Shown in pieces: positions 48,321 to 55,379 of a stretch of 57,836 nt of DNA. The notes beneath the pieces are model-generated. The model did no database searches, had not been told where the DNA came from, and was given only the letters and a program-made list of their open reading frames with translations. The translations under genes and the position numbers were made by a program. The stretch comes from an uncultured Burkholderiales bacterium. Its GTDB lineage: Bacteria; Pseudomonadota; Gammaproteobacteria; Burkholderiales; Burkholderiaceae_C. Numbering within the stretch: the stretch's first letter is position 1; the number at the start of each line of letters is the position of its first letter. The stretch is from assembly GCA_937873395.1 (NCBI GenBank), contig CALMYH010000149.1, positions 1 through 57,836 of the forward strand, in the 5' to 3' direction.

Positions 48321-48802
48321 ACAAAAGCGCTGACACCATTCTTCTGGTCGAGGACAACCCCGACGACGCGGAACTCACCCGCCTGGCACTGGCCCGCCAC
48401 GGACTGGACAACCGGGTGACACACGTCTCGGACGGCATGCAGGCGCTCGACTACCTGTATCGCCGCGACGGCTTCTCGGACCGCCCCGGTGGCAACCCGG
48501 TGCTGGTCCTGCTCGACCTGAAAATGCCTTTGCTGGACGGGATCGGTGTCCTCAGGGAAATCAAGGGCTCCGAGCAACTGCACAACATCCCGGTGGTCGT
48601 GTTGACCTCCTCGACCGAACCGAGCGACCTGCAGCGCGCCTACGATGCCGGCACCAACGCCTACATCGCCAAGCCAACCGAGTTCTCGCAGTTTCTCAAC
48701 GCGATGAAGCACGTTTGCGAGTTCTGGATCAACATCAACCAGACAGCGCCCCAGTCGCCGGGCGCCGGCACACGCACCACCCAGTTCGGCGAGCTGATCT
48801 GA
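48317..48802 (+). CDS. Single-domain response regulator (Rcp1-like)
   Basis: The protein has 161 residues and only a receiver domain. The acidic pocket is in LLVEDNPDDAE, the phospho-acceptor is Asp67 (VLLDLKMP), and the conserved Thr/Ser (VVLTSST) and Lys119 (YIAKP) follow. There is no output domain, as in Rcp1 partners of phytochrome-like kinases. Its start overlaps the kinase stop (ATGA), so the pair is translationally coupled. Phosphorylation would pass on to an unlinked protein or phosphorelay. Confidence 0.92.
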   Translation: MNKSADTILLVEDNPDDAELTRLALARHGLDNRVTHVSDGMQALDYLYRRDGFSDRPGGNPVLVLLDLKMPLLDGIGVLREIKGSEQLHNIPVVVLTSSTEPSDLQRAYDAGTNAYIAKPTEFSQFLNAMKHVCEFWININQTAPQSPGAGTRTTQFGELI

Positions 48803-48817
48803 GCCGGGGCCCGGTCA
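48800..48817. terminator. Palindrome over response-regulator and carboxylase stop codons
   Basis: TGA (48800-48802) and TCA (48815-48817), the two convergent stop codons, flank CCGGG-G-CCCGG. The whole is nearly symmetric. No T-run is seen. Confidence 0.45.
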
Positions 48818-50638
48818 CCAAGGATCGACGAAGCGGCGGGAGGCGAGGGCGGAGGGGTCCGGACAGGCCTGCAGCCCCCTGAGCAACCAGTCGCGCGTTT
48901 CGGCCGGGTCGATCACCGCATCGATTTCGAGGCAGGCGGCCATGCGTTCGGCTGAACCCCCTTCCACATGCTGGCGCAGCAACGCATCGAAGCGGGCCTG
49001 CCTCACAGGTCCTTCGGGCAGGGCTTCCAGTTCCTTGCGGTAGCCCAGGCGAACCGCGCCTTCCAGCCCCATGGCGCCGAACTCGGCCGAGGGCCAGGCG
49101 ATGGTGAACGATGTGGCGTGAAAACCACCGGCGGCCATGCCCATCGCACCGAGCCCGTAGCCCTTGCGCAGCACCACGGTGAACATCGGCACCCGCAACG
49201 CCGCAGCCACCACAAACAGCCGGCTGGCATGCCGCACGTGGGCCCGCGCCTCCGAGTCGGGTCCGACCATGAAACCAGGGGTGTCGACCAGACTGACGAC
49301 CGGCAGCCCGTGGGCGTCGCACAACTGCAGGAAACGCGCCGCCTTGTCGGCAGCGGGTGCATCGATGGCCCCCCCCAGATGCTCGGGGTTGCTGGCCATC
49401 AGACCGACCGGCCGACCATCGATCCGGCCCAGCGCCGTGTGGATGCCGATGCCGAAGCCGCTGCGCAGCATCAGCAGGCTACCGGTGTCCGCCAGACCTT
49501 CCATGGCGCGCCGGCTGTCGTAGCTGCGAACCCGGTTCTCGGGCACCACATCACGCAGCATCCGGGCATCCGGCGCCTGCCCGCCGGCCAGTCGACCCCG
49601 GAAATAGCCCAGGTACTGCCGGGTCACTTTCACCGCAGCCGCTTCGTCAGCGACCAGCACATCGATGACACCGCTGGCCGACTGCACATCGCTGGGTCCC
49701 ACTTCCTCCGGCCGGAAAACGCCCAGGCCACCCCCCTCGATCATGGCCGGCCCACCCAGTCCGATGTTGCTGTTGGCGGTCGCGATGATCACATCGCAAC
49801 AACCCAGCAGGGCGGCGTTGCCGGCAAAACAGCGACCGGCCGCCACACCGACCAGGGGCACCTGGCCCGACAGGCGGGCCATGGCGGCAAATGTCGGCAC
49901 ATGCAATCCGGCCACGATGGGCATGTCGGTGTCCCCCGGACGCCCTCCACCGCCTTCGGCAAACAGCACCACCGGCAATCGCCGTGACAGCGCGATGCCC
50001 AGCAGCCGGTCGGTTTTCTGGTGGTTCCTCGCCCCCTGCGTGCCCGCCAGCACGGTGGCGTCGTAGGCCATGACAACGGTGCGGCTGGCCGCTTCACCCC
50101 ACAGGCACGCGTCGACCGACCCGATGCCGGTGACCATGCCATCGGCCGGCGTCTGGGCGATCAGCTCGGCTTCGCTGCGCCGCCGGCTCTGCGCGGCCAC
50201 GGCCAGCGCCCCATATTCGATGAAACTGCCCTCGTCGCAAAGGTCGGCAACGTTCTCCCGGGCGCTGCGCATGCCGGCCGCATGGCGTCGCGCCATCGCT
50301 TCGGGCCGGGCGGCGTCGAGCGTGCCGGCCCGTCGGGCCAGCAGGCGCTCAAGGTCGGCGCGCGCGGGGACGGGCACGGCCGCCGCCTGCGTCACAGGCG
50401 GCAGCGGTGGCGGCGCGAGCCTGCCCTGCTCCAGCCGGATCAGGACCTGACCGGTCTCGACCTGGTCTCCCTCGGCGGCCAGGCAGGCAGCGATCGTCGC
50501 GTCGGCCGGCGCCCGCAGTTCGTGCTCCATCTTCATGGCTTCCAGAACCAGCAGGACCTGATCCCGACGCACCGATTCACCGGGGCGGACCAGGCACTGC
50601 ACGACCTGGGACTGCATGGGGGCGCGGATTTCTTCCAT
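48815..50638 (-). CDS. Biotin carrier-carboxyltransferase fusion (acyl-CoA carboxylase)
   Basis: The protein has 607 residues. Residues 1-70 form a biotinyl domain with the lipoyl/biotin motif LEAMKMEHE; Lys36 is the expected biotin site. After a Pro/Ala-rich linker follows a propionyl-CoA-carboxylase-type carboxyltransferase with both halves: SFIEYGALAVAAQSRRR and MVTGIGSVD, then VVSLVDTPGFMVGPDSEARA and KGYGLGAMGMAAGG. The biotin carboxylase subunit is not in this window. Start MEEIRAP is preferred: the biotinyl fold begins there and GACAAT lies 5 nt upstream. Acyl-CoA substrate unknown. Confidence 0.82.
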   Translation of the reverse strand: MEEIRAPMQSQVVQCLVRPGESVRRDQVLLVLEAMKMEHELRAPADATIAACLAAEGDQVETGQVLIRLEQGRLAPPPLPPVTQAAAVPVPARADLERLLARRAGTLDAARPEAMARRHAAGMRSARENVADLCDEGSFIEYGALAVAAQSRRRSEAELIAQTPADGMVTGIGSVDACLWGEAASRTVVMAYDATVLAGTQGARNHQKTDRLLGIALSRRLPVVLFAEGGGGRPGDTDMPIVAGLHVPTFAAMARLSGQVPLVGVAAGRCFAGNAALLGCCDVIIATANSNIGLGGPAMIEGGGLGVFRPEEVGPSDVQSASGVIDVLVADEAAAVKVTRQYLGYFRGRLAGGQAPDARMLRDVVPENRVRSYDSRRAMEGLADTGSLLMLRSGFGIGIHTALGRIDGRPVGLMASNPEHLGGAIDAPAADKAARFLQLCDAHGLPVVSLVDTPGFMVGPDSEARAHVRHASRLFVVAAALRVPMFTVVLRKGYGLGAMGMAAGGFHATSFTIAWPSAEFGAMGLEGAVRLGYRKELEALPEGPVRQARFDALLRQHVEGGSAERMAACLEIDAVIDPAETRDWLLRGLQACPDPSALASRRFVDPW

Positions 50639-50643
50639 GCCCG

Positions 50644-50649
50644 ATTGTC
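50644..50649 (-). promoter_or_regulatory. -10-like hexamer for a leaderless carboxylase mRNA
   Basis: On the minus strand GACAAT ends 5 nt before the ATG at 50638, in the context GGGACAATCGGGCATG. There is no ribosome-binding site. It also supports this start over the one 13 codons upstream. Confidence 0.42.
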
Positions 50650-50743
50650 CCGGCCGGGCATGGGCCGATGGCGTCAATCAGGGGACACGGTCAGCTCAGG
50701 CGGAATCGGCGCCCGGGCCGGTCGGGCACCACAAAGGCACGGT

Positions 50744-51106
50744 TCACTGGTACAGGTCGGAATCGGCCCACTCGGACGAAGGACCGGCATGGGCGGCCTC
50801 GGGCACGTTGAGGTTGAGCACAAAAACCACCTCGCCGCCGAAGCGACCGACCCCCAAGGTCTTCATCAGCTGCTGTTCCTGCTCGGGATGCTCCATGCGC
50901 AGGAAGCAGATGGCCTGGCGGGTCCCCTCGTGCATGGCCGTGAGGATGTCCAGCCGGGTGATCCGACCGAACTCGCTGCACAACTGGTGCAGGGCGGACT
51001 TCAGGCTGGAGACATCGCTGTATCCCTTCAGGTCAGCAAGTGCACTCAATGTCGACTCCCGAGGGTGGGACCAGTCGCCGGAGAAACTCCACCGCTGGTC
51101 AGACAT
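50744..51106 (-). CDS. Hypothetical protein, possibly RRM-like
   Basis: The protein has 120 residues of no family I can name with confidence. The central region alternates helices and strands in an RRM-like order: SDVSSLKSALHQLCSEFGRI (helix), TRLDIL (strand), RQAICFLRM (strand), EQEQQLMKTLG (helix), EVVFVLNL (strand). RQAICFLRM is reminiscent of RNP1, but the aromatic residues are few. The acidic C-terminus ends SSEWADSDLY. It is divergent from the GGDEF-EAL gene and stands 105 bp upstream of the carboxylase. Confidence 0.6.
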   Translation of the reverse strand: MSDQRWSFSGDWSHPRESTLSALADLKGYSDVSSLKSALHQLCSEFGRITRLDILTAMHEGTRQAICFLRMEHPEQEQQLMKTLGVGRFGGEVVFVLNLNVPEAAHAGPSSEWADSDLYQ

Positions 51107-51359
51107 GCCGGCGACTCACCGGCCTTGCGACTATCTTATCGCCATCGATACAAAATGTAGCGGCATCTGTTACTTCTTTTTTGGGGAATATGTCACGCAA
51201 TCTCTGCGAAAAATGGGGCTTATGTATTACTTGTGCGACGACACAGGCTTCTGATCTGTTACATCTGTGGGCCCGGTTGCTGCACAGCAGCATAGCTGAT
51301 GCCCCACCCGCGCGCGCATTCGGACAGAAAATACCCGGACCCCAGCCCGCCGACGCCGC
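51107..51359. other. AT-rich divergent control region
   Basis: This 253-bp gap is clearly richer in A and T than its surroundings. The 9-mer ATCTGTTAC occurs twice in direct orientation (51165-51173 and 51254-51262). On the minus strand GATAAGATAG near 51132-51141 could be a -10 for the hypothetical gene. I see no clear promoter for the GGDEF-EAL gene. Confidence 0.4.
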
Positions 51360-53927
51360 ATGAACCTGCCCAGCCACGCCACGTCCCCAACGACACCGGA
51401 AACGGGCGAAGCACTGATGGCCGTCGTCTGCCCTCTTTCGCAAGCTTGCATCGAAACGACCGGGCTGTCCACGCACGAAACAGGGAGCCGGCTGGCCCTG
51501 ATCGAAGAGACGGTGGGTGTGGGCAGTTGGTCGTTCCAGATGCCCGATGGTCCCTTGCGCGTGTCGGCCCAATGCGCCGCAATCCTGGGGTTGCCGACCC
51601 CGCCCATTCTGACCACCCTGGAGAGCCTGGTCAGCTGTTACGCTCCCGAATGGCGTCCCGGCATGCGGCGCCGGCTGGATCGCTGTGGCCAGCAAGGCCT
51701 GGGCTTCGACGAGGAGTTGCAGGTGCTGACCACCGATGCCGGACCGAAATGGGTTCGGGCGGTCGGCGCTGCGGTCAGGGCGCCACAGGGGCACATCGAC
51801 CGCATACAGGGTTTTGTGCAGGACATTTCGGTGCAGAAGCAGGCCCAGCAGGAAACCCTGCGCCTGGCGATGCGCCTGACCACCACACTGGCCAGCATCA
51901 CCGAGGCCTTCGTGACCCTGGACCGGGACGCCCAGTTCACCTATCTGAACCAGGAAAGCGAACGTCTGCTACAGAAAAGCACCGGCGAACTGCTCGGCCA
52001 GCCGATCTGGAACGGGTTCGAGCCGGCGCTGGCACAACGCCTGCAGGCGCAGATGAGCGCAGCCCTCGGAAACAACCGCCGCGTCGAAAGGGAGCACCAT
52101 TTCCCCTCGCTGGGCAAATGGCTGGAGATCCGGGCCTACCCGTACGCCGAAGGGCTGGCGGTCTACTTCCGTGACGTGACCGAGCGCAGGCGATCGCAGG
52201 AGCAGCTGATGCTGCTGGAAACCAGCGTGGCGCGACTCAACGACATCGTCCTGATCGCCGAGATCCGCCATGCCGACGTGCGTGATGCCGCGATTGTCTT
52301 CGTGAACGATGCCTTCGAGCGCCACACCGGCTATGGCCGGGACGAAGTGCTGGGCCAGGCCCCGCAGATGCTGCTCGATCTGGCGCCCGCCCTGGAACGG
52401 TTGCGTGACCTGGGGCCCGAACACGCGGCCCGGCGGCAGGCGCGCACCGAGCTGCTGATGCACCGGAAGAATGCCACCATGTTCTGGGTTGAACTGGAGG
52501 TCGTGGGTGTGCAGACAGACAACGGCGATCTCTCGCACTGGGTGGCGGTCGGTCGCGACATCACCCAGCGCAAGGCCGCCGAGGACATGATCCGGCACAT
52601 GGCGCTGTACGACCCGCTGACCGACCTGCCCAACCGGCAGCTGCTGATCGAGCGCCTTCAGCGGGCTTTGGGCCTGAGTGAACGCAGCGGGCAGCACGGC
52701 GCCCTGATGTTCATCGACCTGGACAACTTCAAGATCCTCAACGACACCCTCGGACACCACGTGGGCGACGAACTGCTGCAAAAGGTCGCCAGACGACTGA
52801 CGCAGAGTGTGCGCAAGACGGACACCGTCGCCCGCCTGGGCGGCGATGAGTTCGTGGTCATGGTGGACGACCTCAGCACCGACCGCTCGGCCGCGGCCTA
52901 CAAGGCCAGGGTACTCGCGGACAAGGTGCTCAACGTGCTGCGCGAGCCTTTCATCATAGACAACCACCAGCACTTCGCCACGCCCAGCATCGGTGTCACA
53001 CCCTTCGTGGGCCTGCGGACCGATGTCACCGAGCTGCTCAAACAGGCCGACCTGGCGATGTACCAGGCCAAGAGCCAGGGGCGCAACACGGTCTGCTTCT
53101 TCGACCCCGCCATGCAGGCAGCGGTCAGTGCCAATGCGACCATCAGCGCCGAACTGCGCACCGGCCTGCAGGAAGAGCAGTTCGTTCTGCACTACCAACC
53201 CCAGGTCGATCGCCAGGGCGTCATCATCGGCGTGGAGGCGCTGATCCGCTGGCGACACCCCCAGAAGGGCCTGGTCGGTCCGGCCGACTTCATCCCGGTC
53301 GCGGAGGACACCGGGATGATTCTTCCGCTGGGGCGCTGGGTGATCGAGACCGCCTGCCGGCAATTGGCCGTCTGGTCCGACTGGCCCCAGACATCCGGCC
53401 TGAGCGTGGCAGTCAACGTCAGCGTGCACCAGTTCAAGCACCCCGACTTCGTCGACACGGTCATCGAGTCGATCCAGCGCCACGGCGTGCGTCCGAACAA
53501 GCTCAAGCTGGAACTGACCGAAAGCCTGCTGGCCGAGCGCATGGAGGTGGCGATACAGAAAATGCACCGCCTCAAGAAGCTGGGCGTGCGGCTGGCATTG
53601 GACGACTTCGGGGTCGGCTACTCCTCGCTGTCCTACCTCAAGCAGCTGCCGCTGGACCAGCTCAAGATCGACAAAGGCTTTGTGGCCGACGTGCTGACCG
53701 ACCCGCACGATGCCGCCATCTCGCGCGCCATCATCGCGCTGGCTCAGAGCCTGAACCTGCAGGTGGTGGCCGAGGGCGTCGAGACCCAGGAGCAGCGCGA
53801 CTTCCTGGCCTACCAGGGCTGCGACCAGTTCCAGGGCTATCTGTTCGCGCCGCCGCTGCCCATCGAGACCCTGGACGGCTTTCTGCGCAATCCGGCCTCG
53901 GGCATGATGGTGCTGACCGACCCGTAG
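51360..53927 (+). CDS. PAS-GGDEF-EAL cyclic-di-GMP enzyme
   Basis: The protein has 855 residues and no membrane helix. Three PAS modules (about residues 45-155, 165-275 and 285-410) precede a GGDEF domain with intact RLGGDEF (near residue 499) and an RKTD inhibition site five residues before it. An EAL domain follows with VEALIRW, VNVSVHQF, LELTESLL, LDDFGVGYSSLSYL, KIDKGFV and AEGVETQEQ, all catalytic positions present. Both synthesis and hydrolysis of c-di-GMP are therefore possible. No ribosome-binding site is seen at the ATG, so the start is provisional. Confidence 0.92.
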   Translation: MNLPSHATSPTTPETGEALMAVVCPLSQACIETTGLSTHETGSRLALIEETVGVGSWSFQMPDGPLRVSAQCAAILGLPTPPILTTLESLVSCYAPEWRPGMRRRLDRCGQQGLGFDEELQVLTTDAGPKWVRAVGAAVRAPQGHIDRIQGFVQDISVQKQAQQETLRLAMRLTTTLASITEAFVTLDRDAQFTYLNQESERLLQKSTGELLGQPIWNGFEPALAQRLQAQMSAALGNNRRVEREHHFPSLGKWLEIRAYPYAEGLAVYFRDVTERRRSQEQLMLLETSVARLNDIVLIAEIRHADVRDAAIVFVNDAFERHTGYGRDEVLGQAPQMLLDLAPALERLRDLGPEHAARRQARTELLMHRKNATMFWVELEVVGVQTDNGDLSHWVAVGRDITQRKAAEDMIRHMALYDPLTDLPNRQLLIERLQRALGLSERSGQHGALMFIDLDNFKILNDTLGHHVGDELLQKVARRLTQSVRKTDTVARLGGDEFVVMVDDLSTDRSAAAYKARVLADKVLNVLREPFIIDNHQHFATPSIGVTPFVGLRTDVTELLKQADLAMYQAKSQGRNTVCFFDPAMQAAVSANATISAELRTGLQEEQFVLHYQPQVDRQGVIIGVEALIRWRHPQKGLVGPADFIPVAEDTGMILPLGRWVIETACRQLAVWSDWPQTSGLSVAVNVSVHQFKHPDFVDTVIESIQRHGVRPNKLKLELTESLLAERMEVAIQKMHRLKKLGVRLALDDFGVGYSSLSYLKQLPLDQLKIDKGFVADVLTDPHDAAISRAIIALAQSLNLQVVAEGVETQEQRDFLAYQGCDQFQGYLFAPPLPIETLDGFLRNPASGMMVLTDP

Positions 53928-53946
53928 GGTGCCTCACACGTTCAGC
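53912..53946. terminator. Nested inverted repeats at GGDEF-EAL/GS junction
   Basis: ACCC-GTA-GGGT (53920-53930) has the TAG stop in and beside its loop. GCTGA (53912-53916) and TCAGC (53942-53946) form an outer pair of arms. Weak stems, no T-run. Confidence 0.33.
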
Positions 53947-55289
53947 AACAGGAAGCGGCGCTCCCAGGGGCTGACGACGTCGAAGTACTCGCTGTACTCG
54001 GCTTCCTTGATGGCGCTGTAGGTCTCGATGAAATGCTCGCCGAAGACCTCGACCAGCGGCTCGCAGGCCATCAGCTTTTCCACCGCCATGTCCAGGTGCC
54101 GGGGCAGCTGGTGCGGCTGCTCGTAGGCACTGCCCACCAGGGGCTCCGAGGGTTTGATGCCCTGCTTCATGCCAAGGTAGCCACAGGCCAGGCTGGCCGC
54201 GACCGCCAGGTAGGGGTTGACATCGACGCCCGCCAGGCGGTTCTCGACCCGGCGCGCCTGCGGTCCCGAGTGGGGCACGCGCAGACCGCAGGTGCGGTTG
54301 TCGTATCCCCAGCTCAGGTTGATGGGCGCCGAGGTGTAGCGGGACAGGCGCCGGTAGGAGTTGACGTAGGGCGCAAAGAAGGCGGTGGCCGCCGGCAGGA
54401 AGGCCTGCAGCCCGCCGATGAAGTGGAAGAAGGCCGGCGTCGGCTCGCCGTCCGCCTGGCTGAAGATGTTGTGGCCGGTGACCCGGTCCACCACACTGTG
54501 GTGCATGTGCATGGCACTGCCGGGCTGGCCCTGCATCGGCTTGGCCATGAAGGTGGCGTACATCTGGTGGCGGATGGCCACCTCGCGGATGGTGCGCTTG
54601 AACAGAAAGGCCTGGTCGGCCAGGTCCAGCGGGTCGCCGTGGTCGAGGTTGATCTCCATCTGGGCCGTGCCCATCTCGTGGATCAGGGTATCGAGCTGGA
54701 TGCCCTGGGCCTCGCACCAGTCGTACATGACATCGAAGATGTCGTCGTACTCGTTGATGGAGTCCAGCGAGAAACTCTGCATGCCGGCTTCGGTGCGGCG
54801 GGTGCGCCCCACGGGCGGCTTGAGCGGAATGTCTTCGTCGGGCTCGACCTGCACCAGGTAGAACTCCATCTCCGGCGCGACCACCGGCTTCCAGCCCTCG
54901 GCCTCGTACAGGCCGATGATGCGGCGGAGCACGTTGCGGGGTGACAGCGGCATTTCACTGCCGTCAAAGCGCCGGCAGTGGTGGATGATCTGCGCGGTGG
55001 GCTCCTTGGCCCAAGGCACCGGACGCAGGGTGCTGGCATCGGGCAGCAGAACCATGTCGCCGTCGGCCACCGAGGTGAAGTCCTTCTCGGGGTAGTCGCC
55101 GGTCACCGTCATGGTCAGTACGGCTTCGGGCAGGCGCAGGCCGACGCGGGGATCGTATTTGTGGCGGGGCACCACCTTGCCCCGGGCCTGGCCCGCCATG
55201 TCGGGGATCAGGCATTCGATTTCGGTGATGCGGTGATCGTCCAGCCATTGCTGGATCTGGCGGGTGGTGTCGTCGGGTGTCTGGACCAT
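53934..55289 (-). CDS. Glutamine synthetase-like ligase (gamma-glutamylpolyamine synthetase type)
   Basis: The protein has 451 residues, the length of PuuA-type enzymes rather than GlnA. The N-terminus IPDMAGQARGKVVPRHKY is typical of that branch. Metal and nucleotide sites are visible in APEMEFYLVQ, GTAQMEINLDHGDPLDLADQ and MHMHHSVVD. The block APINLSWGYDNRTCGLRVPH includes the conserved Arg. The expected reaction joins glutamate to putrescine or another amine using ATP; other puu genes are not nearby, so the substrate is open. It converges with the GGDEF-EAL gene (6 bp). Confidence 0.83.
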   Translation of the reverse strand: MVQTPDDTTRQIQQWLDDHRITEIECLIPDMAGQARGKVVPRHKYDPRVGLRLPEAVLTMTVTGDYPEKDFTSVADGDMVLLPDASTLRPVPWAKEPTAQIIHHCRRFDGSEMPLSPRNVLRRIIGLYEAEGWKPVVAPEMEFYLVQVEPDEDIPLKPPVGRTRRTEAGMQSFSLDSINEYDDIFDVMYDWCEAQGIQLDTLIHEMGTAQMEINLDHGDPLDLADQAFLFKRTIREVAIRHQMYATFMAKPMQGQPGSAMHMHHSVVDRVTGHNIFSQADGEPTPAFFHFIGGLQAFLPAATAFFAPYVNSYRRLSRYTSAPINLSWGYDNRTCGLRVPHSGPQARRVENRLAGVDVNPYLAVAASLACGYLGMKQGIKPSEPLVGSAYEQPHQLPRHLDMAVEKLMACEPLVEVFGEHFIETYSAIKEAEYSEYFDVVSPWERRFLLLNV

Positions 55290-55379
55290 GGGCGCAGGTG
55301 TGCGGTTGTGATCCCCTCACTGTACGCCCGAAGTCCGTGCCGCGCCCGGACCGCTTGCCCGCCCGGGCAGCGGTCCGCT

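Noticed and set aside
53934-55289. Housekeeping glutamine synthetase glnA
   Set aside because: The N-terminus IPDMAGQARGK and overall motifs fit the PuuA-like branch, and no nitrogen-regulation genes are adjacent.
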